Program-made: the position numbers and the translations under genes
The notes under the pieces: model-generated
Database searches by the model: none
Seen by the model: only the letters and a program-made list of their open reading frames with translations
Told to the model about the DNA's origin: nothing
Shown: in pieces, positions 45,110-56,034 of the stretch
How positions within the stretch are numbered: position 1 is the stretch's first letter
How the letters are laid out: each line of letters begins with the position of its first letter
Assembly: GCA_039519185.1 (NCBI GenBank)
Contig: CM076846.1
Coordinates: forward strand, 136,621,027-136,685,026
DNA length: 64,000 bases
Source: Astragalus membranaceus
Taxonomy: Eukaryota > Streptophyta > Magnoliopsida > Fabales > Fabaceae
Direction: 5' to 3'

Positions 45110-46217
45110 CGACCCGTGCGGGTTTTAAAAATGTTTTGCGTGGGACTCACACAACCCGAGCGCACGGGCGCACGGTTCGTGCTTGAGTATTAGAATCCAG
45201 AAAAGCTGTTTTCGCAAATTCTTTCCATTCCGTTTCGATTCCAAATTTCATTCCGATCGATATCCTAACACAACAATAGTATTCTAGTCCAGACAACAAT
45301 CAACACAAACAATCACAATGTCAACCAATCAATCGTATAAATTATTGTTATAACGTGATTACGTAAAAACAGTTTTTGACTCGATTCGATTTTGAAACGA
45401 AAACGTGGAACACATGGAATCAAGGACCTGGAACTCAGTATCGCACAAATATCCCTAAGCGGGTATAGAACTCACCAATTGCGATGAAAATCGCACAAAC
45501 AACAAATCCACGGATTGAAATGACAATGTAACTTTACGAACGGTCCCCGTACTCGAACTTCTCACCACAACTCGAACTCAAATCTTCTCGAATGATCCCA
45601 AACGACCCAAAACAGCAATGTGGCTTGAGAAAGGGTTCTAGTACTGATTGTTGAGTTTCAGAAATGGTTTTGGTTCTTCAACCACAACTTGCAAGCTTCA
45701 AAACTCCTATTTGGACCAAGTGGAGCTTGGATACTCTCAAATGGTGATTTGTGATGGAGAAGGATGTGGATGGAGATGTTGGTATCAGTGGGAAGAGGGT
45801 GAAAAACTAAATGCAATGATGCTAAAAAGAGGAACATGCATCAAGGGATGAGGAAAATCCCTCCTCTTCTTCTCTATCTCTCTCTCTCTCTCGCGACTTC
45901 TCCCCCTCTCAAGCTTTCTATTTTCTGTTTTTCATTCTTCTCTTTTCTGGAAATGAGTAATGTGGGGCTGAGTGTTGTGTTGTTCATGGGTCAGCTGATA
46001 GTTTAGTAAAACCATGGAAAAGACAGTTTGGCCCCTGTTAGCTGATTCCTCACTGAGACCCAATTAAATCATCAAAGCACACACATGTAAAATTACCAAT
46101 CAAATTACTATGACTTATAATTAATTAAGCCTAATTATTTTAAATTAGCTAATTAATTATTTTATAACTCTCTTGCTAATTTCACTAAATGAAATTAGCT
46201 AAATTGGGGATGTTACA
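45110..46217 (-). mobile_element. Truncated 5' LTR of element G
   Basis: This matches 40079-42074 of the left LTR without the hAT insertion. The primer-proximal part of about 1.26 kb is missing. It ends GGGGATGTTACA and is followed by AATCT. Confidence 0.9.
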
Positions 46218-46222
46218 AATCT

Positions 46223-46946
46223 CGAAGATTGAAAAGGGAGGTGTGGCAGATTCTTTAAGAGGCACCAACATTGAAAGGTCAAACTACTGGTAATTCAATT
46301 TGCACCGCCATGACTAGCTTTAATCTTACCAATCATAATCGAAAACATGCTTAAGGTATAGTGGGGTGAATTCAACCAAGAAAAAAACAAAGTGAAAAAA
46401 TGGAATTTGGTCGTTACTTACACAGATCAGTCGTGAAAGAAATCAGTGTTGAACTGCAATTCTGCAACACGAAATACCAGTTAATACTATTGTATTTCCG
46501 ATCTAGTAAGCCATCCGGTCTGAACAAGCACCAAAAGCGTTCATCAAGAAAACCGGGAAAAACCATAAGAACGTCCTCCGAATAAAATGCATTTGAACTT
46601 AGATCTCCAATGTTGTGACTATGATCACAAACTCCATGGCCTGCAAAGAACATGCTTAATAAGCGTTGAAGATAAAGGTAAACACACAAAGGGATGGAAG
46701 TTGAGAACATCATTGGTGTTGCGCCAATGGAAAAGGGAAAGGAGAAAAAAAGTCAGGCCTCTGAGTAATGATGTCTTCGCTACATGTGTTATGTTATAGA
46801 ATCGGCCAATTTTAATTCTCTCTGTTTACCTTTTTTTTTGGATAAACCTCTCCGTTTACTTTATTTTTGGTGGTGATGATCAAAATTCATAATTTGATTT
46901 TTTCTCCGTTTACTTTATGGATAGAAATAGGGATGCTTCTAGAGTG
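46223..46946. other. Unassigned single-copy-looking sequence between G and solo LTR H
   Basis: It continues the locus left of G. A minus-strand open stretch at 46414-46713 (99 codons) has no motif I recognise, though its composition is protein-like in the middle (VFPGFLDERFWCLFRPDG). It may be an exon or a gene relic. T-rich tracts follow near 46830-46910. Confidence 0.4.
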
Positions 46947-48019
46947 AGGGATGTAACGCCCCCTTTTTATTAATTGAACATGCAATTATCAGAGTCACCA
47001 CGAGGGCGCTACATTTTTTTTTCACCGCATAAAAACTTCAGATTGATTCAAAATAAATCCTCCAAAAATATAATTAATTAATCTCTAAGCAGCGAAATCG
47101 AAAACTCATTTAACATCTCCAAAGTAAACCAGACATTAAGTCAAACTCCAAAATTAAGTAGGCATTAAGCCAAAACTCCAAAGTAACAGTAACAGCATGA
47201 AAAATGGAAACTAACCCCCCCCCCCGGTGCTACACATCAGAGCTGACTCAGACCCAACGAGAAGGAACTACACCTAGCAATCCTCCACGAGTGCTAACGA
47301 TCACCTGCAGCGTTGCCACATAAGAGCAACATTCCAAGCAGAAGGGGTGAGCTTAACAGAAATAATGAGTGCATGATAGCAGTATATAGGCAGCAGGTAA
47401 TTCACAGTGATACAGAAAGTCAACACATCATAGCTATACCATCAGGTCTCGTTATAAATCATTCACAAAAATACCACGTGTTGTAGCATCACAGCTACCT
47501 CGAAAATCAACACATCATAACACCACACAAGAATACGAATTCCATCAGAATGGGACACCCAAAACACGTTACACGTATATATATGGACTATGCAACAATG
47601 CAACCCCTCTGGGCATATGCATGCGGTACCGATCTCGTAAAATATGCCACGACGGGCAAGAGGCCGAAGCCTATACCACCAAAAATAATCTCAAAGAGGC
47701 CGAAGCCTATACCGCCAAGAAATGCATATGACGATGCGACTCATGACTCATGCACCAATTACACCAACTCAAAGTATTTAATTAACAAATACTATATCAT
47801 CATATCTCGTTATGAAGCATTTATAATAATACCACGTGTTGTAGCATCACAGCTACCTCGTAATTCTCACCCGTTCACGGCATCATTACAATAGGGGAAC
47901 AACACCTCTAAGACAAGAACAACGCCCGCATTTACTTAAAATAACTTTCACATAACCGTGACTCGAAAGGTATAAGAAAACAGTGCCTTTAAATGCAAGG
48001 CAACAACACACTTAGATTT

Positions 48020-48830
48020 AAGGAAACATCACATTAAATTTAAGCAAAACAGCACGTTTAATTTAAGAAAGACAGCACATTTAATTATAAAGAAAAACAG
48101 CAGCATTAGCGTTTTAAAAACAGCAACAGTAGCCTTCTTAAAACAGCAACAGTAACCTTCATTTACAGCAACAGCAGTATTTTATTTTACAGTAACCGCA
48201 GTGTTTATTTACAGTAACAGCAACTTGTAAATATAGGAAACAGCACTATTTAACTTAAGAAAAACAGCACTTTAATTGTTAAGGGACAGCACTTTAAATT
48301 GGAGTAAACAGCACATTTAAATTGAAGCAAACAGCACTTTAATTTTTAAGGGAACGGCACTTTAAATTGAGAAAAAACAGCACACTTAATTTGCGAAAAC
48401 AGCACCTTTTAATTGAGAAAAACAGCACACTTAATTTGCGAAAACAACACATTTTAACTGAGAAAAACAGCACCTTAAATTGTAGAAAAACAGCACACTT
48501 TACGCGCTACCAGCAGCAGCAATCACAGCATAAAAACAGCAACAAAACAATATAAAAACAGCAACATTATGTGCTGAAAACAGTAGCAATTTACAGCATA
48601 AAAACAGCAACAAAAACAATATAAAAACAGCAACATTATGTGCTGAAAACAGCAGCAATTTGCAGCATAAAAACAGCAATAAAAACAATATAAAAACAGC
48701 AACATTATGTGCTGAAAAACAGCAACTTACTTGATCAAAACAGCAGCCAAAACAGTAAGAAAAACAACAACCCTTTAGCGCATAACAGCATCAAAAACAG
48801 CACATTTATAACATAAATACAGCAACTCAT
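48020..48830 (+). repeat. ACAGCA-rich motif array inside solo LTR H
   Basis: Dozens of AACAGCA-type motifs recur at roughly 15-30 bp intervals on one strand only, with short locally duplicated units (48530-48720 holds about three copies of a roughly 65-bp unit). A second patch lies at 49105-49240. The weak open frames across it come from the repeat. Confidence 0.85.
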
Positions 48831-48837
48831 TTTTTGT

Positions 48838-49105
48838 AGGCTTAATTGCAGTTTTGGTCCCCCTATTATGACCAATTTTCGATTTTGGTCCCTGAACTTT
48901 TAATTTGACGATTTTGGTCCCCCTATTTTCCCAATTTGAAAAATCAAAGTCCCCCACCCCAATTTTGACTCAGTTTGACTGACTGATCCTACGTGGCAGC
49001 CCACGTGGACTGCCACGTAGGCACACACCCACCCCCCACCCCCCCCCCCACCCCCACCCCCACCCCTTCTTCTTCCTCGTGAACCCCCCTCCCCCCTTTT
49101 TTGTA
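48838..49105. repeat. Dispersed-repeat fragment splitting the ACAGCA array
   Basis: The segment starts GGCTTAATTGCAGTTTTGGT, contains GGTCCC repeats, the short palindrome CCACGTGG with CTGCCACGTAG, and a C-rich tract (49030-49066). It interrupts the array and resembles a widespread plant repeat end. I see no clear target duplication. Confidence 0.5.
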
Positions 49106-50031
49106 AGACAGCAACACCTTTATATTTAAAAAAAACAGCAGCTCCTATATCTAATAAAACAGCAAAACAACATGACTTATGGGAACAGCAGCATTTTTGA
49201 TTTTATGGACAGCAGCATATCTATTTTATAAGCAGCAAGACAACAACATCATACAAATTAATCACCACTTACCACATCTCTCAATTTATTCTCAATCTCG
49301 TTTTATCATCCAAACATAGAAATTAACCACCACATATGTCTCAATACTCAATTAAAACTAAAAACACACCATACATCACATCTTAATTCAACCTTAAATT
49401 ACTCAATCACGTGTTCTCATCACTATATATATATGAAATCGATTCTAACCCCATATAATCACCCAACTCACTATTCAACTCATCATCTCATAATATTAAT
49501 CACATCACAATTCGATTTCTTTACAAGCCCTAACTACCCATACACCCATCACAAACCCATTATCAACGTTAAACCCACCCTTACCTCCAAATTGAAGAGC
49601 ACTAGTCCTTGTGATCAAGCCACCAAAAATCGTAGCCAAGCACTCCTCCTCCTCTTCCTTGCAAAGCGAAATTCTCCTCCTCTTCCTTGCAAAGCGAAAT
49701 CCTCCTCCTCCTCTTCACTACTAGGGCAGCCGCGCCTCTCTTCTCCAAGTCGCTTTCCTCTCTTCTTTTTTTTCTAAAATTCGCTAATGATCACTAAAAC
49801 CCTAGGTTTTGCTACACCTAAGCGCCTAGGTTAGTGGATTTGGGCCATGGGCCTTCCTCCACATCGTAAGCCCGATTTAGTTAATTACGTGCCGCCACTC
49901 CCTGATTAACATGAAACACCTTATTATTATTTTTAATAAAATACACCAATTAAAATAAATACCTAAATATTTAATTAAATAATTAATTAAATACTTAGCC
50001 AATTATTTTTGGGGCGTTACAAGGGATCATT

Positions 50032-50178
50032 CATCGGTTTACCACTTAAACTGACGGTTAGATATAACATAAAATGTTATGAGTGGTTGAGATTTCAGGT
50101 TGATTGATACTGTACAATCTCAACCACTCATAACATTTTATGTTATATCTAATGGTCATTTTACGTGGTACATTAGTG
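50032..50178. repeat. Foldback: perfect 34-bp inverted repeat within longer imperfect arms
   Basis: Arms from about 50060-50093 and 50117-50150 are exact reverse complements over 34 bp (core ACTCATAACATTTTATGTTA). Imperfect pairing extends outwards about 28 bp each side. The spacer is about 23 bp. It is probably a small foldback transposon. It lies between solo LTR H and the CACTA left end. Confidence 0.85.
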
Positions 50179-50214
50179 ACGTACTTGGTTTCATAACATT
50201 TCACAGCTAGAAAA

Positions 50215-50570
50215 AAGAAAATTAGCGACGGCCAAAATCCGTCACTAAACAAGGAAAATTCGTCACTAATCATTTTAGCGACGAATTTTGTGACGAACCA
50301 AAATCCGTAACGAAATCTGGCGTCACAAAATATTTAGCGAGGAATACTAAATCCGTGGCTATTAGCGAGGAATAAATCCCTCACAAAATCCTAAAATCCG
50401 TCACAAAAGCAAATCAGATATAGAAACGATGTTTCGTCGCTAATAGTGAGGATAACGTGATTCGTCGCTAATAGTGAGGATAACGGGATTCGTCGCTAAT
50501 AGTGAGGAAACAACTTCCTCTCTAACAGTGAGGGAAATTATTCCTCTCTATTAGTGACGAATTTTAAAAC
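50215..50570. repeat. CACTA subterminal repeats
   Basis: Multiple copies in both orientations of TTAGCGACG / CGTCGCTAA and the variant CTAATAGTGAGG, including three near-identical copies of TTCGTCGCTAATAGTGAGG at 50440-50510. In En/Spm such repeats bind the TNPA protein. Confidence 0.8.
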
Positions 50571-50896
50571 CTTTTTTTTTAATTTATCCTACACTAGTTT
50601 TTTTAATATATGCTTCGACCTATAATTGTGAGAAACCTTTAATCTCAAAAGAGTGATGTTTTAATACAAGCTACAAATTTTTTTAAAAAAAAACACATTT
50701 CATATTACTAATAAAGCATAATACATACAAACCAAAAGTGGTGTTTTAATACAAGCTACAAATTTTTTATAAGCTAATTAGTTTCATAAAACTAGTAGCT
50801 TAGAATCTAAAAGATGTACACATCATTGTTTTAAAAAAACAAAAAAACAGATCACTTGCTCCCATCAACCATCTAGTTCATCATAATACTCATCAT
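50571..50896. other. CACTA sequence between subterminal repeats and copia insertion
   Basis: AT-rich, with a roughly 30-bp direct repeat (core GTGTTTTAATACAAGCTACA, near 50656 and 50741). On the minus strand near 50870-50896 is the likely original end of the Transposase_24 frame, cut off by the copia insertion. Target duplication ATCAT is at 50892-50896. Confidence 0.6.
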
Positions 50897-52707
50897 TGTT
50901 AGACAATAGTATAACCTTAGAGGGGGGGTGAATAAGGTTATGTGAAAATCTTGGATTCTTTTCAATTTTAAGATAATGCTAGTTTTAAATCAAATGCGGA
51001 AACTTAGATTTAAACTTTTTATATGATGCAAGCAGGCAGATTTAGGCACAATGAGATGTTATACTATTTTCAATATACACACTAAGATTAGTTATAAGAA
51101 GAGTAGTGATATTGAATATAGTAGAAAGTAGATCAATTTGCAGAGATATGGAAGATGATAGATAAGCACAAGATCAGAATAGTATAGTTGTAAACAGATC
51201 TTTAGATAATATGAAAAGTATGATTATAAACAGATCTAAAGGATATTCAATACATCAATAAGCAAGGGTATAGATACTAAAGCAAAGTAAAGAGATAGGG
51301 ATAGAGATACACCAGGAATTTAGCGAGGTTCGGGATAAAAGTCCTACGTCCTCGGCCTCCGGCTTTGCAACCTTTGGACTTGATAACAACCACTATATTG
51401 AAGAATTGTTTACAAACAGGCAACTTCAAAATAGCAAATCTCAATTCCCCCGAACTGAGAACCCGAGCACCTAGCTAAGGATTTCAACCCGCTTCAATCT
51501 CCTGATTGAACGACCCAAGAGCACCTCCCAGGATTTCAGTACCAACTCAATCTCCTGATTGAGAGACCCAAGAACGCTTCCCAGGATTTCAAAATGACCC
51601 CACAAAAGTAGATTACAATATAGAAGCTATGATCCAATCACCTCAGATAATATGACAATATAATAGCTGCGAGAGATGAGTAGATCTATAAAAATGATAT
51701 GAAAGTGATAGCACTATTTTTCTCTTTCTCAGATCTAGAAATTCGTATGACAAGAATAGATAATTTTTTGTGAAAATGTGGTGTGCTGAAATGTGACTTG
51801 AGGTTGCCTATTTATAGGCTTAGGAGTGCGTAGAATTTTGAAAAAAACATTTATTGCAAAGATGAATCGATTGTTTGATAAAGTGAAAATGTTGATGAAT
51901 CGATTCTTTGCCTTTACAAAATACTCACAATCGATTTCATGCTTAGTTAAAAATAGGAGAAGAATCGATTTCAAGATAAGGCTAAAAATTAGGAGCAATC
52001 GATTCTTTGCTTCTCAATTGATTAGATAATAGATTGTGTGCTTTAGGAAACATGTGAATGTGATAAGAATCGATTTCATGGCCTTTACAAAATAGTAGGA
52101 ATCGATTCTTGTCCTGAAAATCGATTTTATGGTTTAACATTGGAATAAGAAATCGATTTCATGGCATTTACAAAATAGTGGGAATCGATTCTTGTCTTTT
52201 AGGAGATCCTGAAAATCGATTTTATGGCTTAACATTGGAATAAGAAATCGATTTCATGGCCTTTACAAAATAGTATAAATCGATTCTTGGCCATTGGAAC
52301 AAAATAGAAATCAATTCTTGCTTTCCACAAAAATGCTTTTAGGTATTTGCCATGCATGCATAAAGTATTTTCCAAAGCTTGCCATGCATGCATAACATAT
52401 TTTTAAAACCCTAATTTTGATGCATGATGCATGTTTTCAAAAATCATCTCTCAGCTATTTAAACAGTCATAGACCTTAAGTGATAGGACCTTACACTGTG
52501 TCCTAAAGAAAGCGGAAAAACAATTAGGTCTTCATCTTCAAAGGTGGCTTCTTCTCCAAGCTGCTCCACTTTAATGCTTCTTGCTTTTTGATTCCCGTCC
52601 TGTTCTTTATTCAGCTTGAACCTGTACTTTCATATAGCTGAAACATTAGTAGACAAGATGTAATTTGTTATCATACAAAACAAGGAATATTTGCCCTTGG
52701 TTCAACA
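50897..52707 (-). mobile_element. 3' LTR of element I (full length)
   Basis: The LTR is 1811 bp and contains about 690 bp (51062-51755) that is missing from the right LTR. It includes an array of ATCGATT motifs at 51857-52310 and two copies of TTGCCATGCATGCATAA near 52340 and 52380. Confidence 0.92.
51857..52310. repeat. ATCGATT motif array in copia LTR
   Basis: About 15 copies of AATCGATT or a one-base variant in about 450 bp, usually followed by CTTG or TCATGG. Repeated in the right LTR at about 57515-57965. Confidence 0.85.
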
Positions 52708-52721
52708 AACTCCCCCTTTTT
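52708..52721 (-). other. Polypurine tract of element I
   Basis: The minus strand reads AAAAAGGGGGAGTT immediately before the left (3') LTR. Confidence 0.88.
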
Positions 52722-52892
52722 GATGATAACAAATTACTTTATGCATAGGGTTTGGTAATAATGAAAATTCTTTTTGAAAAGGCTCCCCCTAAGCATAATC
52801 ATATATTTTCTCCCCATATAGTAGTAACCTGCATATTTTCTCCCCCTTTGTTTTCATCAAAAAGGAGGGGGGTGTATACAAAACAAATCACT

Positions 52893-55800
52893 TTACAAAC
52901 TAGCATAATCAAGCATCCCTAGCTCCCTACGGATTTTACAAAATTGAGCTTCGGCTAGGGGTTTAGTGAAGATATCCGCTAGTTGGTCATCAGTGCCTAC
53001 AAATTTCAATGCAATGCTCCCCCTAGACACATGATCTCTAATAAAATGATGTCTTATGTCTATATGCTTAGTTCTAGAGTGTTGTATAGGGTTTTTAGCA
53101 ATATTAATAGCACTTGTATTATCACATAAAACAGGAACATTTTCGAAAAATTAGACCAAAGTCTTCCAAAGTTTGTTTCATCCACGGAACTTGTGCAACG
53201 CAGTTTCCAACCGCCACATATTCAGCTTCAGCGGTGGACAAAGCAACACTGTTCTGTTTCTTACTAGACCAGGAGGTCAAACAAGGACCAAGAAAATGAC
53301 AAGTTCCACTAGTACTTTTTCTATCAAGAGTGCAACCTGCAAAATCAGCATCAGAAAAACCAACTAAATCAAACGTACTCGATTTCGGGTACCACAAACC
53401 AAAGTCTATGGTCCCTTTAACATACCTAAGAATCCGTTTTACAGCTTTTAAATGTGATTCTTTTGGGCATGCTTGAAATCGAGCACACAGGCATACAGCA
53501 AACATAATATCAGGTCGAGATGCAGTTAAGTATAAGAGACTACCTATCATACCTCGATACATAGTTTCATTTACCGGTTTACCTTGCTCATCCTTATCTA
53601 GTTTAGTTGCTGTTGCCATAGGAGTGCTGATTTCTTTTGCGTCATTCATGTTATATTTCTTCAGCAATTCCTTTGAGAACTTTGTTTGGGATATGAAGAT
53701 TCCTTCATTTAATTGTTTCACTTGAAGTCCCAAGAAAAAGTTAAGTTCTCCCATCATACTCATTTCAAATTCACTAGTCATCATCTCAGAAAATTCCTTG
53801 CACAAATCATCATTAGTAGATCCAAAAATAATATCATCAACATAGATTTGAACTACTATGATATGTTTGCCCTTGGTTTTAAGGAATAAGGTAGAATCAA
53901 TCTTACCCTTTTGGAAACCATTGGCAATTAGATGTCTGCTTAATCTCTCATACCAAGCTCTAGGGGCTTGCTTTAATCCATAAAGAGCTTTGTCAAGTTT
54001 GAAAACATGATCAGGATTTTTAAAATCTTCAAAACCAGGGGGTTGTTTTACATATACTTCTTCTTCTAAAAAACCATTTAGGAAGGCACTTTTGACATCC
54101 ATTTGGTGTAGTTTGAAATCCATGTAAGAGGCAAATGCCAATATTATCCGAATGGACTCGAACCTAGCCACAGGAGCAAAAGTTTCTTCAAAATCCACCC
54201 CTTCGATTTGGTTAAAACCTTGAACTACTAGACGACTTTTGTTTAATAAAATTGTTCCATTTTCGTCAAGTTTGTTGCGAAAAACCCATTTAGTACCTAT
54301 GATGGTCCGATCGACCGGTTTTTCGACTAAATGCCAAACTTTGTTCCGTTCAAATTGTTCAAGTTCTTTTTGCATTGACAAAACCCATTCTGGATCATTT
54401 AAAGCTTCCTTGATATTATTTGGAACTATTTGAGAGACAAAAGCACTATGAAAGCATAAAAGATTAAGAGAAGAACGAGTTTTTACTCCCTTTGATGGAC
54501 TACCAATAATTTGCTCCAGGGGATGATCTCGAACTGATTTCCATGTCTTGGGCAGATCATCGTGTGTTCTTCCATGGATATGGTCGTCGATGTCTTGGGG
54601 CTCTCGTTCCATTTCAACTTCATTTTGAGGTTCAACTTCCACCTCTGCTTCTTCTACACTTTCATTGTTAGTTTCAGGTGATCTATTTTCGATCACTTCT
54701 ATCACTTCATCCTCATCATTTGCTTTCTTGACAAAAGGGTTAGTTTCATCAAAAGAAACATGAATAGATTCTTGCATAGTTTTATCAATTTTATTGTAAA
54801 CGATATAAGCTCTACTATGATTTGAATAACCCATAAAAATACCTTCAGTTGATTTAGCATCAAACTTACCCAACTTGTCCTTTGTGTTGAGAATGAAGCA
54901 CTTACTTCCAAACACCTTGAAATATGAAATATTTGGTGCTCTACCATTCCACAGCTCGTATGGCGTCTTGTTGAGAGATGGCCTTAAGTATACTCGATTT
55001 AGTACGTGACAAGCTGTATCCACTGCATGACCCCAGAAGTATTTGGGAAGGTTGTGCTCATTCAGCATTGTCCTGCTCATCTCCTGTATAGTTCTGTTCT
55101 TTCTTTCTACCACACCATTTTGTTGAGGAGTTCTTGGAGCTGAAAAGTTATGATGAATGCCATACTTTTCACACCAAGTCTTGAATGATGAATTTTCGTA
55201 CTCTCCTCCATGATCGCTTCTAATTTCTTTGATGGCTAAGTTTTTCTCATTTTGTAGCTTTCTGCACAACTTAGCAAACTCGTTAAAAACATCACTTTTA
55301 TTTGCAAGTAGGATAACCCAGGTATATCTATAATAATCATCAACAATAACAAAGACATACTTAGACCCTCCTAGACTTACGACATCAATTTCACCAAACA
55401 AATCAAGATGTAGCAGTTCAAGCACATTTTTGGTGGAAATAACCGGTTTTGATTTAAAAGAGGTTTTGTGCATTTTACCAAGTTGACATGCATCACATAA
55501 TTGGCCTTTTTCATATTTCAATTTAGGTAGACCTCTAACATGCTCATTCTTACTTAACTTAGACAGATGTTCTATACTAGCATGTCCTAAGCGTCTATGC
55601 CACAAATCCACATCATCAATCAAGGTAGGCATACATACTATATCATCACTTACATTATCAAAATCAACATAGTATACATTGTTTTCTCGAAAGCCAGTAA
55701 TGTAGAGTTTAGAAGTCATATGGGTGATAACACATTTATCAACAGAAAAGTGCACATCAAAATCATTATCGCATAATTGGCTAACACTTAGAAAGTTAAA

Positions 55801-55992
55801 TTTAACACCATCAACTAATAAAGCATCTTTAATTTTAATTGTGTTTTCCTTACCCACACAACCTTTACCTATTACTTGAGCAGATTCATTGTTGGCAAAC
55901 TTTATAGATCCACTAGCTTTGTTGCTCAATTTCAGAAATAGTGAGGCATCACCAGTCATATGCCTTGAGCATCCACTATCAACCATCCACAC
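52893..55992 (-). pseudogene. Copia Pol: protease, integrase, reverse transcriptase, RNase H (one frameshift)
   Basis: The frame 53122-55992 (956 codons) starts in protease (WMVDSGCSRHMTGD at about 55990), then integrase zinc domain (WHRRLGHAS, CDACQLGK), core with LDLFGEID, SDHGGEYENSSF and PQQNGVVERKNRT, then RT (KWVFRNKLDENG, QMDVKSAFLNG, catalytic YVDD near 53840) and RNase H (GFSDADFAG, SKKQNSVALSTAEAEY). Near 53145 a frameshift ends this frame early; the normal C-terminus continues in another frame down to a TAA at 52893-52895, past a motif like NIAKNP. Apart from this, the long open frame shows fairly low decay. An open continuation upstream into gag is interrupted near 56000. Confidence 0.92.
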
Positions 55993-56034
55993 GTTTTTCT
56001 TTTTAGATGAAGGACCAACCTACAAGAGGAACAT

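Larger units (their letters stand above)
38815..46217 (-). mobile_element. Element G: Tekay-type chromovirus with deleted 5' part
   Basis: Left (3') LTR 38815-42074, internal coding 42075 to about 45076, and a truncated right (5') LTR 45110-46217. The 5-bp duplication AATCT flanks it at 38810-38814 and 46218-46222, so both outer ends are original. A deletion between about 45076 and 45110 removed gag, protease, primer site and the start of the right LTR. Confidence 0.93.
46952..50021. mobile_element. Solo LTR H, 3070 bp
   Basis: It opens TGTAACGCCCCC and closes GGGGCGTTACA, with target duplication AGGGA at 46947-46951 and 50022-50026 and no internal region. It presumably arose by recombination between the two LTRs of one element. 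Inside are a duplicated AGAGGCCGAAGCCTATACC motif (47659-47725), an ACAGCA motif array, and an inserted repeat fragment at about 48838-49105. Confidence 0.9.

Noticed and set aside
48367..48705. Short Asn/Lys or Cys/Phe-rich frames
   Set aside because: Products of the ACAGCA array, not genes.
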